DNA of 64,000 nt. It comes from Earliella scabrosa. Taxonomy: Eukaryota > Basidiomycota > Agaricomycetes > Polyporales > Polyporaceae. A model generated the notes under the pieces. That model had not been told where the DNA came from. It was given only the letters and a program-made list of their open reading frames with translations, and ran no database searches. The stretch spans positions 186,001-250,000 of the forward strand of contig JABYQQ010000023.1 in the NCBI GenBank assembly GCA_022605405.1, given 5' to 3'. The translations under genes and the position numbers were made by a program. This document shows positions 55,301 through 64,000 of the stretch, piece by piece (position 1 is the first letter of the stretch; every line of letters starts with the position of its first letter).

Positions 55301-58300
55301 GTGGTCTGAGAAACAGTTCGGAGAATGGGAGATGTCATACCAGTTGCTGCATATCTTTCGCCGTGCGCTTGAACTGCTGCTTGCGCCGCACTACAGTCGT
55401 CTTGAGGACGCCGCTGAGCTCGTGGTGAAGTCGATATTTCTGCAGAATCTTGCGCGCTTTCTCCCCGAATGCCTTCTTGAACTCCAGGTAGCAGGCGCGA
55501 CGTATCTTGGTAGGAGTCCTCGCCGGGAGGGCTATGCACAACGAAGGAGTCAGCATGATAGCGGTTTCCTGGCAGCTTCCAAACAAGACTCACCGGCCAT
55601 GATATCTAGAGTCGTACGTGAGTACATGATCGGACAAAACAGCTGCGAAGGCCTACCTGCCGTCAGCCTCGCCAGCTCTTGGTTGGTGTGAGCCTTGAAG
55701 TACTTCGCGTAGGCATTCCACATATTATTCTTGAGATGCTTGCCAGCTCGAGACACGGACCAGTGATCGAGTACTTGGCCCGTGGTGAGGCCCGTTTGCG
55801 CGGCGACATCGGCCGCGAGTTTCACGGCTGCTTTGAACCCATCCTTGATGAGCTGATGGTTCGCGTCGGAGATTCGGCCGGGAGTCTTGCTTTCCTTGCT
55901 GCCGCCCTCGCCATTGCCGTACAGGATAGCGTCCTCCTCGTCCTCCTCGTCCTCCTCGTCGGAGAAGAGGTAATTGTCGGGATCTTCGTATTCTTCGTCG
56001 TCCCCGTCGTCCTCGTCGAGGTTGTCGAACAGATCCGCTGTGATTCCGCTGTCCCAAGGCTTGGGCTCCTCGTCTTCGACGGCCTGTCCAGAAGGTACAT
56101 CAACGTTTGCTGGCAAACTTGCAGACGCAATGCGCTCACCTTCTCCTTGCCCTTCTTACTCCCGCGTTTCTGCTCGTGGACTGCGGCTTTGCTTTGGCGG
56201 TCGTTGTGGGCTCCCGGGCCCCTGCTCGAGCCAGCTGCTACATCGTCGACGGGAATGTCGTCAAGGATGTCCATCGGGATGTCGACGGGGATGTCGATGG
56301 AGATGTCGGTGGGGATGTCGGCGTGGATGTCGGCGGGGATGTCAGCGGGAATGTCGGCGGGAATGTCGGCGGGGATGTCCATTGGAATGTCGGCGGAGAT
56401 GTCGGCGGGGATGTCGGCGGGGATGTCGGCGAGGGGATTGGCAGGGATGGCGGCGGGAATGTCCCGGGAAGCGTCGGTCGGGACGTCTGCGGAGATGTCG
56501 TTCCGGAGGTCGGTCGGGATCTCACTGCGGGGGCCCACAGGAACGTCGGTTTGCATGGTGGTGCGGGTGTAACTGGCCGCGGGGATGTCTAAACGCATGT
56601 TAGGGGGAACACGAGCGGCATCGCTGATTGGAAGAGGCTCAGGATGGTGGGAAGGGTTGTTGTTGGGATGGAACGGCGGGTAGGCATGATGCTGAGGGTT
56701 CTGATTGCCCGACCAAAACGCCGGAGGATGAACGACCCACCCTCCGTGCATGTGGGCGCCGTGAGGATGCGCCGCACCGCTCGAGCCGGGCAGCAGAGGC
56801 GGATCGAGCGGGACTGCGGCACCGGGGTGGGGGTACGAGTAGTAGGCCTGGTGCGCTCCGCCCCCGGCTGCGTCCCCTCGGAATCCTTCATTCCAGCCGC
56901 GATACCTGTGGGTCTCAACGGGGAGCGCAGCCAGAGGGACGCTTCTGTGGGCGGCGACATTGACGTCCGGCGGACCAGGGTTCGGTCCGACGACAGGCTC
57001 AGCGGAGGACGCTGCATCGCGCCGACGGTTCGAGACTGAGGCATCGCCGGGATTAGCATGACTTGGATGGGCGCCGCGGGCGTTCTCCCGGATGCCAGGC
57101 AGGGCGCGGGTGCGAGGGTCCATTTGGTGATCTCCTCCGGCGTCGCGGCGGGGTGCATTGAGGGAGGCGTCGTGGAAGGTCGTAGGGCGGGCATCCGATT
57201 GGACATCCTTAGGGACGTCACGGCGTACATCTGCGCGGACGTCCTGGCCGACATCTGCGCGGACGTCCTGGCCGACATCTGCGCAGACGTCCTGGCCGAC
57301 ATCTGCGCGGACGTCGCAGCCGACATCTGCGCGGACGTCATGGCCGACATCTGCGCGGACGTCATGGCCGACATCTGAGCGGACATTCTCGGGAACCACC
57401 GCAGCGATGTCCGGGCGGAGGTCTTGGCGGACGTCGTGGTCAGGGTCGGGATGGACGTCGGGATGGACGTCGGGGTGAACTTCGGAGCGGGCGCTGCGGG
57501 GTATGTCAAGGCGGGCGTCGGCGCGAATGTCGGGGCGGGTGTTGCGGGAAACGTCGGGGCGGGCGTCGTGGCGAACGTCGAGACTAGCAGCGTCCTTCTC
57601 GGCGTTGGAGACAGCGTTGAAGGAGTCGTCGACCCGCACATTGTCCGCGAAACCTGCGGGGGCGTTCCTCTCATTGTCCACAGCTGCGATGGGGCAGTTG
57701 TGGAGGCGGTCTGCGGTGTCTACATCCATCGGGACGTCGGCAACGGCATCGTGCGGCATGTGCCCAGAAGCAGGGTCCTGGATGTCGGTGGGGATTGACG
57801 TCCAGACGTCGGGCAAGGACTTGTTTGGGATGTCGTTCGAGACATCGGTCGGGACGGCGGTCGGAATGGCGGTCGGGACCTCGTTGGGAACGTCGGTCGG
57901 GACCTCGTTGGGGACGTCGGTCGGGATGTCGGTCAGGACGTTGGTCGGGATGTCGGTCGGGACATCGGTCGGGACATCGGGTAGGACATTTGTCGGGACG
58001 TCGGGTAGGATGTTCGCGGGGACGTGCGTCGGGACGTCGGTCGGGACGTCGGGCAGGGCGTTGGTTGGGGCATCCGTCGGTACGTCTGAAGCGACGTTGA
58101 CGGGAACGTCCATGCGGACGTCGGTCAGGATGGCATGGTGCGCAGCAAGCATGTCGGGGCGGATGCTGTTGCTACGGCTCAGGGTCTCGCTCCGTGCGTC
58201 CACCCCGACGTCCCGCTCATCCCCGCTGGCAGGCACGTTAGTCTGCTCGGTCGTAGAGGGCCCTGCTCGGTCAGCTGCTCCCTTAACCAATGCGCGACCG

Positions 58301-59259
58301 CCTCAACCCTTCTGACCCTTGGGCGCACGACGCTTCGCGTTTCTTTTAGCAGACTCGACGACAACTGGGACTTCCGCTATCAACTCCTCAGGTACATGCG
58401 GGGGCTCCCCGCTGCCAGAGGCACCCACAGGCGCGGCCGGCAACATACGTTGGTCGCGTTTTGCGGCGCGAGCAGCACGCGGGTCTCCCAGGAAGATCGC
58501 AGAGGGATACGCCTCACCGTCAGGCTGCATACTGGCATGACGCCCTGAGATAGACTCAGTGCCGGCGGCAGGGAGGAGGGTCCCCCCCTGGGTTCTCGTC
58601 GCAGCACCGGACACTCCTACTGGTCGGAATGAGCACTGAGCGATGACGGATGGCAACCGTAACGCACCTTCCTCCAGAGTCTGCATCACTTCGTCCTCGG
58701 ACTTCATGCTTGCGACCTGACTCCGGCGGGTTGTCCGCCCACCGGTCGACTGGACGGCCGGAGGTTTCTCAGCTAAGTACCGGATCGCGTCAGGATGCAA
58801 TACGCTGGGGCAAAAGACCAAGCTAACTCACCGGCCCTTCCCTGGCCACTTGCCGCCTTACGGCGCGGCCGCTTCGGGGGCTCTGGGACAACGGTGGGCG
58901 GTTCTTCTTCTACGGCGACGTTATCGGCCGCTGGCTCCGGATCTATGCACCGTAGTCAGCGACGCGTCGACAAGCTTGAGAGTACATCCGCTCTCACCTG
59001 TCTCAGCTCTGGTCGCACGGCTCCGCGCTTGATTCACCATGAATTCCGTCGCGTTGGCAGTAGCGGTGATCGTACGCGCGGACTTCCTTGTGCCGGCGGG
59101 AGTGGGCGAAGGGGGAACCTCTGAAGGAAGGGCCGAGGCTGCAGCGCGCGGAGTCGGAGATTCCGACGCGTCGCGAGCTCTGGCTTTTGCGGACGCGTTT
59201 TGACGCGTCTGAATTTGTTGCTGGAGTGATATGATATGAGCATGATCCCAAAACCGCAT
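52378..59259 (-). CDS. 2062-aa, 12-exon protein: Asp-Val/Ile-Pro repeats around a conserved helical core
   Basis: Exons (minus): 59259-58998, 58942-58832, 58772-58308, 58262-56140, 56083-55657, 55531-55341, 55284-55058, 54988-54726, 54666-54397, 54340-53649, 53596-52846, 52784-52378; 6189 nt in phase. Exon 4 holds three repeat tracts: DVPTDVPTHVPANI-like, 8-residue DVRADVGQ units, and DIPADIPADIPAD. Exon 11 holds HIPADVPAHIPANVPAHIPA. An acidic run (DEDDGDDEEYEDPD) precedes the core in exons 5-8: ANHQLIKDGFKAAVKLAADV, KHLKNNMWNAYAKYFKAHTN, LIIAGNVVNSDGGMAAVIST. The last exon is Pro/Gly/Tyr-rich. From memory, the core and the C-terminal VYPVVWGVPPP segment match an uncharacterised Agaricomycetes family; function unknown. 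The 45-nt intron 58263-58307 removes an in-frame TGA. A 12-nt extra exon between exons 5 and 6 is possible. Confidence 0.8.
53200..53400 (-). repeat. Coding minisatellite in exon 11 (His-Ile-Pro-Ala-Asp-Val-Pro-Ala)
   Basis: About six 24-bp units alternate HIPA and DVPA/DVSA tetrapeptides. The same tetrad logic as the exon 4 tracts, 3 kb away, points to a common origin or common constraint. Confidence 0.8.
56250..56535 (-). repeat. Coding minisatellite, 12-bp unit (Asp-Ile-Pro-Ala/Thr/Met)
   Basis: A near-perfect 12-nt periodicity (GACATCCCCGCC-like) encodes about 22 D-[IV]-[PS]-x tetrapeptides in exon 4 of the large gene. Because 12 is divisible by three, all frames on both strands stay open, which explains the long antisense ORFs here. 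Confidence 0.85.
57220..57395 (-). repeat. Coding minisatellite, 24-bp unit (DVRADVGQ), about seven copies
   Basis: Units read GACGTCCGCGCAGATGTCGG followed by CCAG or CCAT. Most differ by one or two bases and one copy has Cys in place of Arg. Near-identity of neighbouring units suggests recent slippage or unequal exchange. Confidence 0.85.
57810..58110 (-). repeat. Coding minisatellite, 12-bp unit (Asp-Val-Pro-Thr)
   Basis: The N-terminal repeat tract of the large gene: GACGTCCCGACC-like units encode D-[VI]-P-T/N with occasional L-P-D and N-E-V variants. More diverged than the other tracts. Confidence 0.8.
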
Positions 59260-59936
59260 CGCAACGCGTAAAATAGCAGACCTTGGGCATTGGACTTTGT
59301 TTTTTCTTGAGAAAATGGCTGAGCGGTTACGGCTGAGAAGATGGTGGAGAGAGAGAGAGAGAGGGAGGGCGCCCTGCATCGGATGGAGGGAGAATCGGGG
59401 CGGCAAGTTCCACAGCGGCGGGATTCTCAGGCAAGCTGGCGATGCGAGAAGCTGGTGAATTTGCTGGCCTGGCAGATGTTTCGTTTGCAGATGCGGCGTC
59501 GCATTGCAGGCTGCAGGTATGAGAAAGACAACCGCCGGAATCAGCCTGCGGGATGCCTGCGGGGATGTACTGTTCAAAAAAATTTGCAGATGCAGTACGT
59601 GAAACCCCATACCGAATACAGAGATCTGGCTGACGTCACACTTGTAGCGGTGAGAGGGCTTTGCTCATGGCCGCATGAGGAAGTCACAACGTCGGTCCAG
59701 GGTCAGAGATGTTCTTGCGGATGTCTTGAACCGAGGACTTTTTGGATTTGGCCGCGGGGAGCCTGGAGAATACACTTTAGGCAATCCACATACGTTCGGA
59801 TGCTAACTGTCGCAATTCCCGGAGACAATTTTCAGATAACAGACATTCCGTACAGCCGCAGTAGCAAAACACAACCCAAGCATACATCGTCGAACCTAGA
59901 ACCGCTCACTCCACCTTGTAAGTGTGGTCAAGCCAC
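59260..59936. promoter_or_regulatory. Upstream region of the 2062-aa gene, with a GA microsatellite
   Basis: About 680 bases lie between the start codon at 59259 and the transposon at 59937. A GA run (59347-59370) sits about 90-110 bp upstream of the ATG, a polypyrimidine tract in the transcribed direction. A 238-codon plus ORF (59341-60057) begins in this run and extends into the transposon; I do not consider it a gene. Confidence 0.4.
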
Positions 59937-60290
59937 CACCTGTAGGCACCAAGATTATATTATAATGACAGGCCAAGGCCTTGGGCTATTGTTTTTGAAG
60001 CCCATTCTTTTTATAACATGTCCAAGGCCCATAATAATATCCCTCATGGTCATTTAAAGTGGCCTTGACCGGTCATAATATATGCTGGAGGTGTTGTAAT
60101 TGATGCCTTGACCATAATAATACTTCCTGACTGCGTCATAATTGATGCCTAAGGCCATTATAATATAAAATGTGAGTCCTGTAATTGACTCTAGGGTCAT
60201 TATATAATAGATCTAGGGGATCATAATTGATGCCCAGATCACAGAACTGATGTCACAGATGCTTATCTAACGATCTGGGCGCTTTTTTGA
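59937..60290 (+). repeat. Left terminal inverted repeat, 354 bp
   Basis: Starts CACCTGTAGGCACCAAGATT and ends GATCTGGGCGCTTTTTTGA. Intact left arm of the transposon. Confidence 0.92.
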
Positions 60291-60937
60291 CGCCCAAATG
60301 CGGTAGGTGCTGGTATAGGGGGGCTACCTGCCTACTCTGTAGCTCCCTCAATTCTGCACCTATTCTCATGTATGTAGGTGCAATAGATTCGCATTTTTAG
60401 GCTCTATTGAATGGTGTAGTGTACTCATTTGTTTGTGACCTGCATGGGTGGCAATACCACATACACCCTGGCAGCCTCCTAGGCAGGGGGACCCCTTGCC
60501 CTGTTATGGGGAAACCAGGGAGCCAATAATTATGAGCAATATACCATTGGATAGGGGTACAATAGGGCTCATCAACGCAATTTTTATCAATGGGATTCAT
60601 GCAATATTGAGGGAGATATGGTGTATCATATTTTCGCAAAAAATGGCCAGTTTGTCTGGCTGATATCTTGGGAACCGTTAGGGCTATTATCATGCCCTTA
60701 CTACCATTGAATAGACATCAAATAGGGCTTTCCAACGGTATATTGTACATCCCAAACCGTCCACTTGTACTCACCCTCTCCTCCTGACCCTGTTCCCATC
60801 AATCCTCTTATAGCTACTGCCATGTATGCCAGATTGCCCTTATTTCTTGTACACTTATAGTAGAGATGTGCTCCAGCCTACATATTAAACGGCATATGCA
60901 GAAGTTCACTCTAATCCTCTGTACAATGCTTACTCCA
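60291..60937. other. Non-coding transposon core
   Basis: AT-rich, no ORF beyond 98 codons. It holds a diverged direct repeat: ACCATTGGATAGGGGTACAA (60542) against ACCATTGAATAGACATCAAA (60710), each followed by TAGGGCT and CAACG. Confidence 0.6.
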
Positions 60938-60982
60938 TCAAAAAAGCGCCCAGATCGTTAGATAAGCATCTGTGACATCAGT
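60938..60982 (-). repeat. Inner 45 bp of the right terminal inverted repeat
   Basis: Inverse of 60246-60290, ending in the target site ATCTGTGACATCAGT. Separated from the rest of the right arm by the LINE-like insert. Confidence 0.9.
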
Positions 60983-62539
60983 GAAGCGCCTTGTCTTTGC
61001 ACCACCACCATGAGCCACTCTCCCACGGTTAGTGGCTCACCTTCAGCCGTCTCACTCGACCCGCTTGCTCGCCTCGAGTCCCTCCTGCTCTCCATTGCGC
61101 TACCAAAGTCGAAAACAGCCAAAAATGTCACAATTCCACTGGAAACACTCCGCAGTGCCCGCGATCTTGTTGCCCTCTGCCGCAAACCTGTAGAGAGACC
61201 CAATGTCACCCCCGAGTACGAGAAGCTCTGTATCAAGATTGACTCCCTCGCTGCCCAACTTGCAAACACAACCACCAAGGTTGCCTCATATGCAGCTGTT
61301 GCCGCCTGTGGCCCAGTGAAGTCGGCACCGCCGACTGCACCTCCAGGAGGCCCCTCTGACCCCACCCAACCCCGTTACGACGTCATCTTCTACCAGTTGG
61401 ACCCCAAACACCCCGCGCTTGCCAAAGACACCCCTGCTGACATCCACCGGCGGCTAAATGACGCTTTCACACGCTCAGCAGTTCGATCTGACCCCGATGC
61501 TGCCATTCTCCGAGCTCGCGCTGTCACCAAGCTGCGCAATGGTAACCTCCGTGTCACGATGCAGAGCAGCCAGGATATTGAGACTATCTGGGAGACATGG
61601 GAGACTTGGATGCCGTTCCTGTCTGACAAACTGGAGCCACTCATGCCTGAGTACAAAGTTGTTGTGCATGGCGTGCCCACAACATATGACCCCAACTCTG
61701 GTTTCACCTCGCTCACAGAGGCCATTTACACAGTGAATGCCCATCTCCCCCATGGTTCCATTGCCAATGTCCGGTGGATGTCCAACCGATCAAGCGAGGA
61801 GCTCCGCAAGACCAAGTCCCACTCGTCCCTTGTTCTGGGATTCGAGAGCGCTGCGGATGCCAACTCTGCTATTCGGAACCGGATTGCCTTGGACGGCCGC
61901 ATCCTCCGCACCCAGAAGTTCCATTCCTTCCCTACCCAATGCTACAACTGCCATCGTTTCGGCCACCTCGCACGCCAATGCAAGCGCCCAGCAGCTTGTG
62001 GTCGGTGCGCCGGTACACATGTTACCTCCGCTTGCTGTTGTCCTTCAGCGAATGCCTGCACCAATGTGTCGCAGTGCAACCACCTCATATACCGGTGCGC
62101 ACTCTGTGGAGGCCCCCATGGGGCTGTCTCTCGGGACTGTCCCATACGTCAAGGAGTCTACACACGGTGCCTCGCCGGACATCAGGGATCTGGCGACCTG
62201 TTTGCCATCCCTAACACGGCTGCTTCATCCACTTGATCCCTCATCCTTCATGCAACTCCCACCCTTATCCCCATGTCTACCTCTCCTCAACCGGGCCACT
62301 GTGCCTGCCGTGCCCGCCGCGCATGACGACCCTTCCCCCTCACTTTCACCTACCCTCTCTTTCAACCCTCATATCTGCACATCCCCTCATATGTAACTCC
62401 CGAACAGTCACTACGCCCACGCCTTGCACATGCAGGACATTGCCCGCTCACCTTATGGTAGTATACGGTACATTAGCAGTAAGTCGCCCGTAGGCCATAA
62501 ATGGCCTGATTGCGACTATAAGCTTGAATATATCTATCT
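60983..62539 (+). mobile_element. ORF1-only LINE-like (non-LTR) retrotransposon, 1557 bp, with 15-bp target duplication
   Basis: Flanked by the perfect direct repeat ATCTGTGACATCAGT (60968-60982 and 62540-62554), which reconstitutes an uninterrupted right inverted repeat when one copy is removed. The element has a 27-nt leader, an intact ORF1 (61010-62236), about 300 nt of 3' sequence and a short ATATATCTATCTATCT tail. Endonuclease and reverse transcriptase (ORF2) are absent. It is therefore a non-autonomous, HAL1-like form that must have been mobilised in trans. Confidence 0.85.
61010..62236 (+). CDS. LINE ORF1 protein (RNA-binding, CCHC zinc knuckles), 408 aa
   Basis: An intact frame starts MSHSPTVSGSPSAVSLDPLA. 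It has a predicted helical stretch (YEKLCIKIDSLAAQLANTTT), then an RRM-like region with conserved WxxW-type spacing (TIWETWETWMPFL; VVVHGVPTTYDP). The zinc knuckles are CYNCHRFGHLARQC (residues 311-324, CX2CX4HX4C), a Cys-rich middle motif (ACGRCAGTHVTSAC) and CALCGGPHGAVSRDC (from 363, CX2CX3HX6C). Knuckle order and spacing are typical of ORF1 of Tad/I-type fungal LINEs, which binds element RNA and acts with ORF2 in target-primed reverse transcription. No ORF2 follows. The ATG lies 27 nt from the element's 5' end, supporting this start. Pro/Ser-rich codon use differs from the AT-rich host transposon. Confidence 0.88.
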   Translation: MSHSPTVSGSPSAVSLDPLARLESLLLSIALPKSKTAKNVTIPLETLRSARDLVALCRKPVERPNVTPEYEKLCIKIDSLAAQLANTTTKVASYAAVAACGPVKSAPPTAPPGGPSDPTQPRYDVIFYQLDPKHPALAKDTPADIHRRLNDAFTRSAVRSDPDAAILRARAVTKLRNGNLRVTMQSSQDIETIWETWETWMPFLSDKLEPLMPEYKVVVHGVPTTYDPNSGFTSLTEAIYTVNAHLPHGSIANVRWMSNRSSEELRKTKSHSSLVLGFESAADANSAIRNRIALDGRILRTQKFHSFPTQCYNCHRFGHLARQCKRPAACGRCAGTHVTSACCCPSANACTNVSQCNHLIYRCALCGGPHGAVSRDCPIRQGVYTRCLAGHQGSGDLFAIPNTAASST

Positions 62540-62863
62540 ATCTGTGACATCAGTTCTGTGATCTGGGCATCAATTATGATCCCCTAGATCTATTATATAA
62601 TGACCCTAGAGTCAATTACAGGACTCACATTTTATATTATAATGGCCTTAGGCATCAATTATGACGCAGTCAGGAAGTATTATTATGGTCAAGGCATCAA
62701 TTACAACACCTCCAGCATATATTATGACCGGTCAAGGCCACTTTAAATGACCATGAGGGATATTATTATGGGCCTTGGACATGTTATAAAAAGAATGGGC
62801 TTCAAAAACAATAGCCCAAGGCCTTGGCCTGTCATTATAATATAATCTTGGTGCCTACAGGTG
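62540..62863 (-). repeat. Outer part of the right terminal inverted repeat (with one copy of the 15-bp duplication)
   Basis: Inverse of 59937-60260 without mismatch by eye. It ends CTACAGGTG at 62863 and abuts the gag ORF. Confidence 0.92.
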
Positions 62864-63920
62864 CTTTCGGAAGGAAGATACGTCCTCCGTCGCCGCGTTC
62901 GATGAGACCGTTCGCGAGATCTTCGCGAGCCGCCGGGCAGGTCTTAGAGTGGCACCCAGCGGTCCCGCAGTAGAAACAGTTTTGGTCCTCGCCTGCGAAG
63001 CCCAGTCCCGCATTGCTCAGCCGGATGTTCGCAGGGGGTCCTCGCGGTATGTCGTTCCGCTGCCAGCCTCCTCCTCGCGGCGCGTCGTCGCGCGGGAACC
63101 CTCGCTGTCCTCCGTTCTCATTGCGGAACAGGGTGCAAAAGGTCTCCGTCATCGCGCTCAGCATCTCTTGCTTGAAGGACTCCAAAGCCGGCTCCTGCTT
63201 GACTTCGCGCGCGGGCGTCTGCGCGCTCTGGGTTGCGAACGCCGAAGTGCCTAAGAGAGACGACCCCGCGCCGGACCGAAACCGATGGTCGGAGCCCTGA
63301 AGGAGTACGCCGAAAGGGCCTTGGTCTTCGAGGCAATAGGTCATAGCCTCATGCACTTCCGCGACAGAAAAGGGGTCGCTCGGGTGCTTGTCGGGGACCT
63401 TGTTTGCGAGACGAGCGCTAACGGCTGCGGCCTTCTCGGGCGGGACAAGGCTGAGGAGCGCGGCTGCAGCGTCATCCTCTGCGATGCCGGGTCGCGGCTT
63501 CGTCGACAGGTATCGGAACATAGGATAGAACTTCCGGTAGAACTCGGAGTATTCCTCGAGGGTGTGAATCCCCTTCTCGCGGGTGTCGTTGACTAACTTG
63601 TTAAGCTGTGCCCGTGACCAGATGTGACTAGAGTCCGATCCGACGTAGAACCCCAAGACTTCATCGCGGAACTTCTCGTAGGTGTCGGTAGGTCCCTTGT
63701 TCGTGAACGTCCGCAAGACCTTCCAGGTTTTCGCGACGTCAATAGGCACGTAGAGGAGCGCGGCCTTCTTCTTCTCTTCTTCGGATGTCACGCCCTCGCG
63801 CGCGAGTAGGCGCTCGAGCTCCTCGAAGTACTCCGCGACGGCATCTCGCGAAGACGGATCGTACCGCGGAGCCTCCTTGCTTCGCTTCAGGGGCAGCTTG
63901 TCGAATCCGGTAGACGCCAT
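62835..63920 (-). pseudogene. Ty3/gypsy-type gag, 361 codons, C-terminus cut by the transposon
   Basis: Starts MASTGFDKLPLKRSKEAPRY. The capsid-like region includes YFEELERLLAREGVTSEEEK, AKTWKVLRTF, YEKFRDEVLGFYVGSDSSHI and TLEEYSEFYRKFYPMF, a pattern common in basidiomycete Ty3/gypsy gag. A zinc knuckle lies at residues 315-328 (CFYCGTAGCHSKTC), where His falls one place later than in the canonical CX2CX4HX4C. After RIFLPK the frame crosses the transposon end at 62863 and reads APVGTKIIL before a TAA (62835-62837) inside the inverted repeat. No protease, RT or integrase frame follows on the far side, so the pol part is lost or lies elsewhere. Structural protein of a fungal retrotransposon; non-functional as seen. 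Confidence 0.8.
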
Positions 63921-64000
63921 GGGTGGCGTAGTTGCGATAGGAAGTGGATTGAAAGGGATAGGGGGTGGAGATTGGGTTCGCAGGTTTGCTCGCGGAAGGA
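63921..64000. other. 5' flank of the gag ORF
   Basis: Eighty bases to the window edge. No LTR end or primer-binding site can be recognised in so short a stretch. Confidence 0.3.

Larger units (their letters stand above)
59937..62863. mobile_element. CACCTG-terminated DNA transposon with 354-bp perfect inverted repeats, carrying a nested LINE-like insert
   Basis: The left repeat (59937-60290) is matched base for base, as far as I can read, by the inverse of 62863-62555 continued by 60982-60938. The right repeat is split because a LINE-like element sits in it. Removing that insert and one target duplication leaves a 1355-bp element with a 647-bp AT-rich core and no transposase, so it is non-autonomous. 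The repeats carry multiple ATCAATTAYRA and AAGGCC motifs, as expected of transposase-binding subterminal repeats. Termini are CACCTGTAGGCACC; no clear target duplication flanks it (left CCAC, right CTTT). Perfect arms imply a recent insertion. Superfamily unresolved: CACTA-like or another CAC-ended group. Confidence 0.88.

Noticed and set aside
57503..58315. 270-codon plus ORF of Gly-Thr-Ser/Met repeats (and similar at 55679-56572 and 52919-53860)
   Set aside because: Antisense of the tetrapeptide minisatellites; 12- and 24-bp periodicity holds all frames open. The minus strand alone has consistent splice sites.
59341..60057. 238-codon plus ORF upstream of the large gene
   Set aside because: It starts in a GA microsatellite, runs through promoter sequence and ends inside a transposon arm; no domain.
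61010..62236. LTR-retrotransposon gag
   Set aside because: Zinc-knuckle order (CX2CX4HX4C then CX2CX3HX6C), the short leader, simple-repeat 3' tail and 15-bp target duplication fit a LINE ORF1 better.
59937..62863. Helitron or LTR element
   Set aside because: The terminal repeats are inverted, not direct, and there is no CTRR end with hairpin.

Overview
The window is fungal nuclear DNA, most likely from an agaricomycete basidiomycete (mushroom or polypore). The evidence is short GT-AG introns of about 45-70 nt with CTRAY-type branch sites, genes broken into many small exons, STAND/NACHT NLR genes, and several protein families known mainly from Agaricomycetes. I rebuilt gene models by hand by matching splice sites and phase; the intact models sum to whole codons. 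No rRNA, tRNA or CRISPR array is visible.

Left flank, 1-8.4 kb: an open-ended low-complexity ORF (minus strand, start 925); a five-exon gene of a lineage-specific family cut short at about 2385; a transposon remnant with two 42-bp tandem arrays; an F-box-like gene cut by the other end of that remnant (2936); and an intact-looking 12-exon, 997-codon gene with a Cys/His-rich N-terminus and a HECT-like C-terminus (3569-7212). A hAT-type MITE with 8-bp target duplications sits just upstream of that gene's start codon.

Centre, 8.4-51.6 kb: a segmentally duplicated NLR cluster. Three paralogous NLR genes (8415-10943, 23360-25916, 39204-41755, all minus strand) share one six-exon architecture that includes a 7-nt microexon. 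They recur about every 15-16 kb. The DNA between them is a mosaic of old repeat blocks (named P, R, Q, S and T here) with no intact gene. The S blocks end in three dynein light chain LC8 pseudogenes on the plus strand, each broken at or next to the same Trp codon; two of them lie tail-to-tail with an NLR gene. Two more MITEs with clear target duplications (a Mutator-like one at 15582-16184 and one at 42459-42828) lie in this part.

Right flank, 51.6-64 kb: a 12-exon gene of 2062 codons (52378-59259, minus) built largely from Asp-Val/Ile-Pro-type tetrapeptide repeats around a conserved helical core. Beyond it is a DNA transposon with 354-bp perfect terminal inverted repeats. An ORF1-only LINE-like element is nested in its right repeat with a 15-bp target duplication. 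The transposon end cuts a Ty3/gypsy-type gag ORF and supplies its stop codon.

The overall picture is a fast-evolving NLR locus: duplicated receptors with alternating conserved and diverged segments, pseudogenised passengers, and transposon insertions at its edges. Family assignments come from motifs and memory of the families; no database search was possible.
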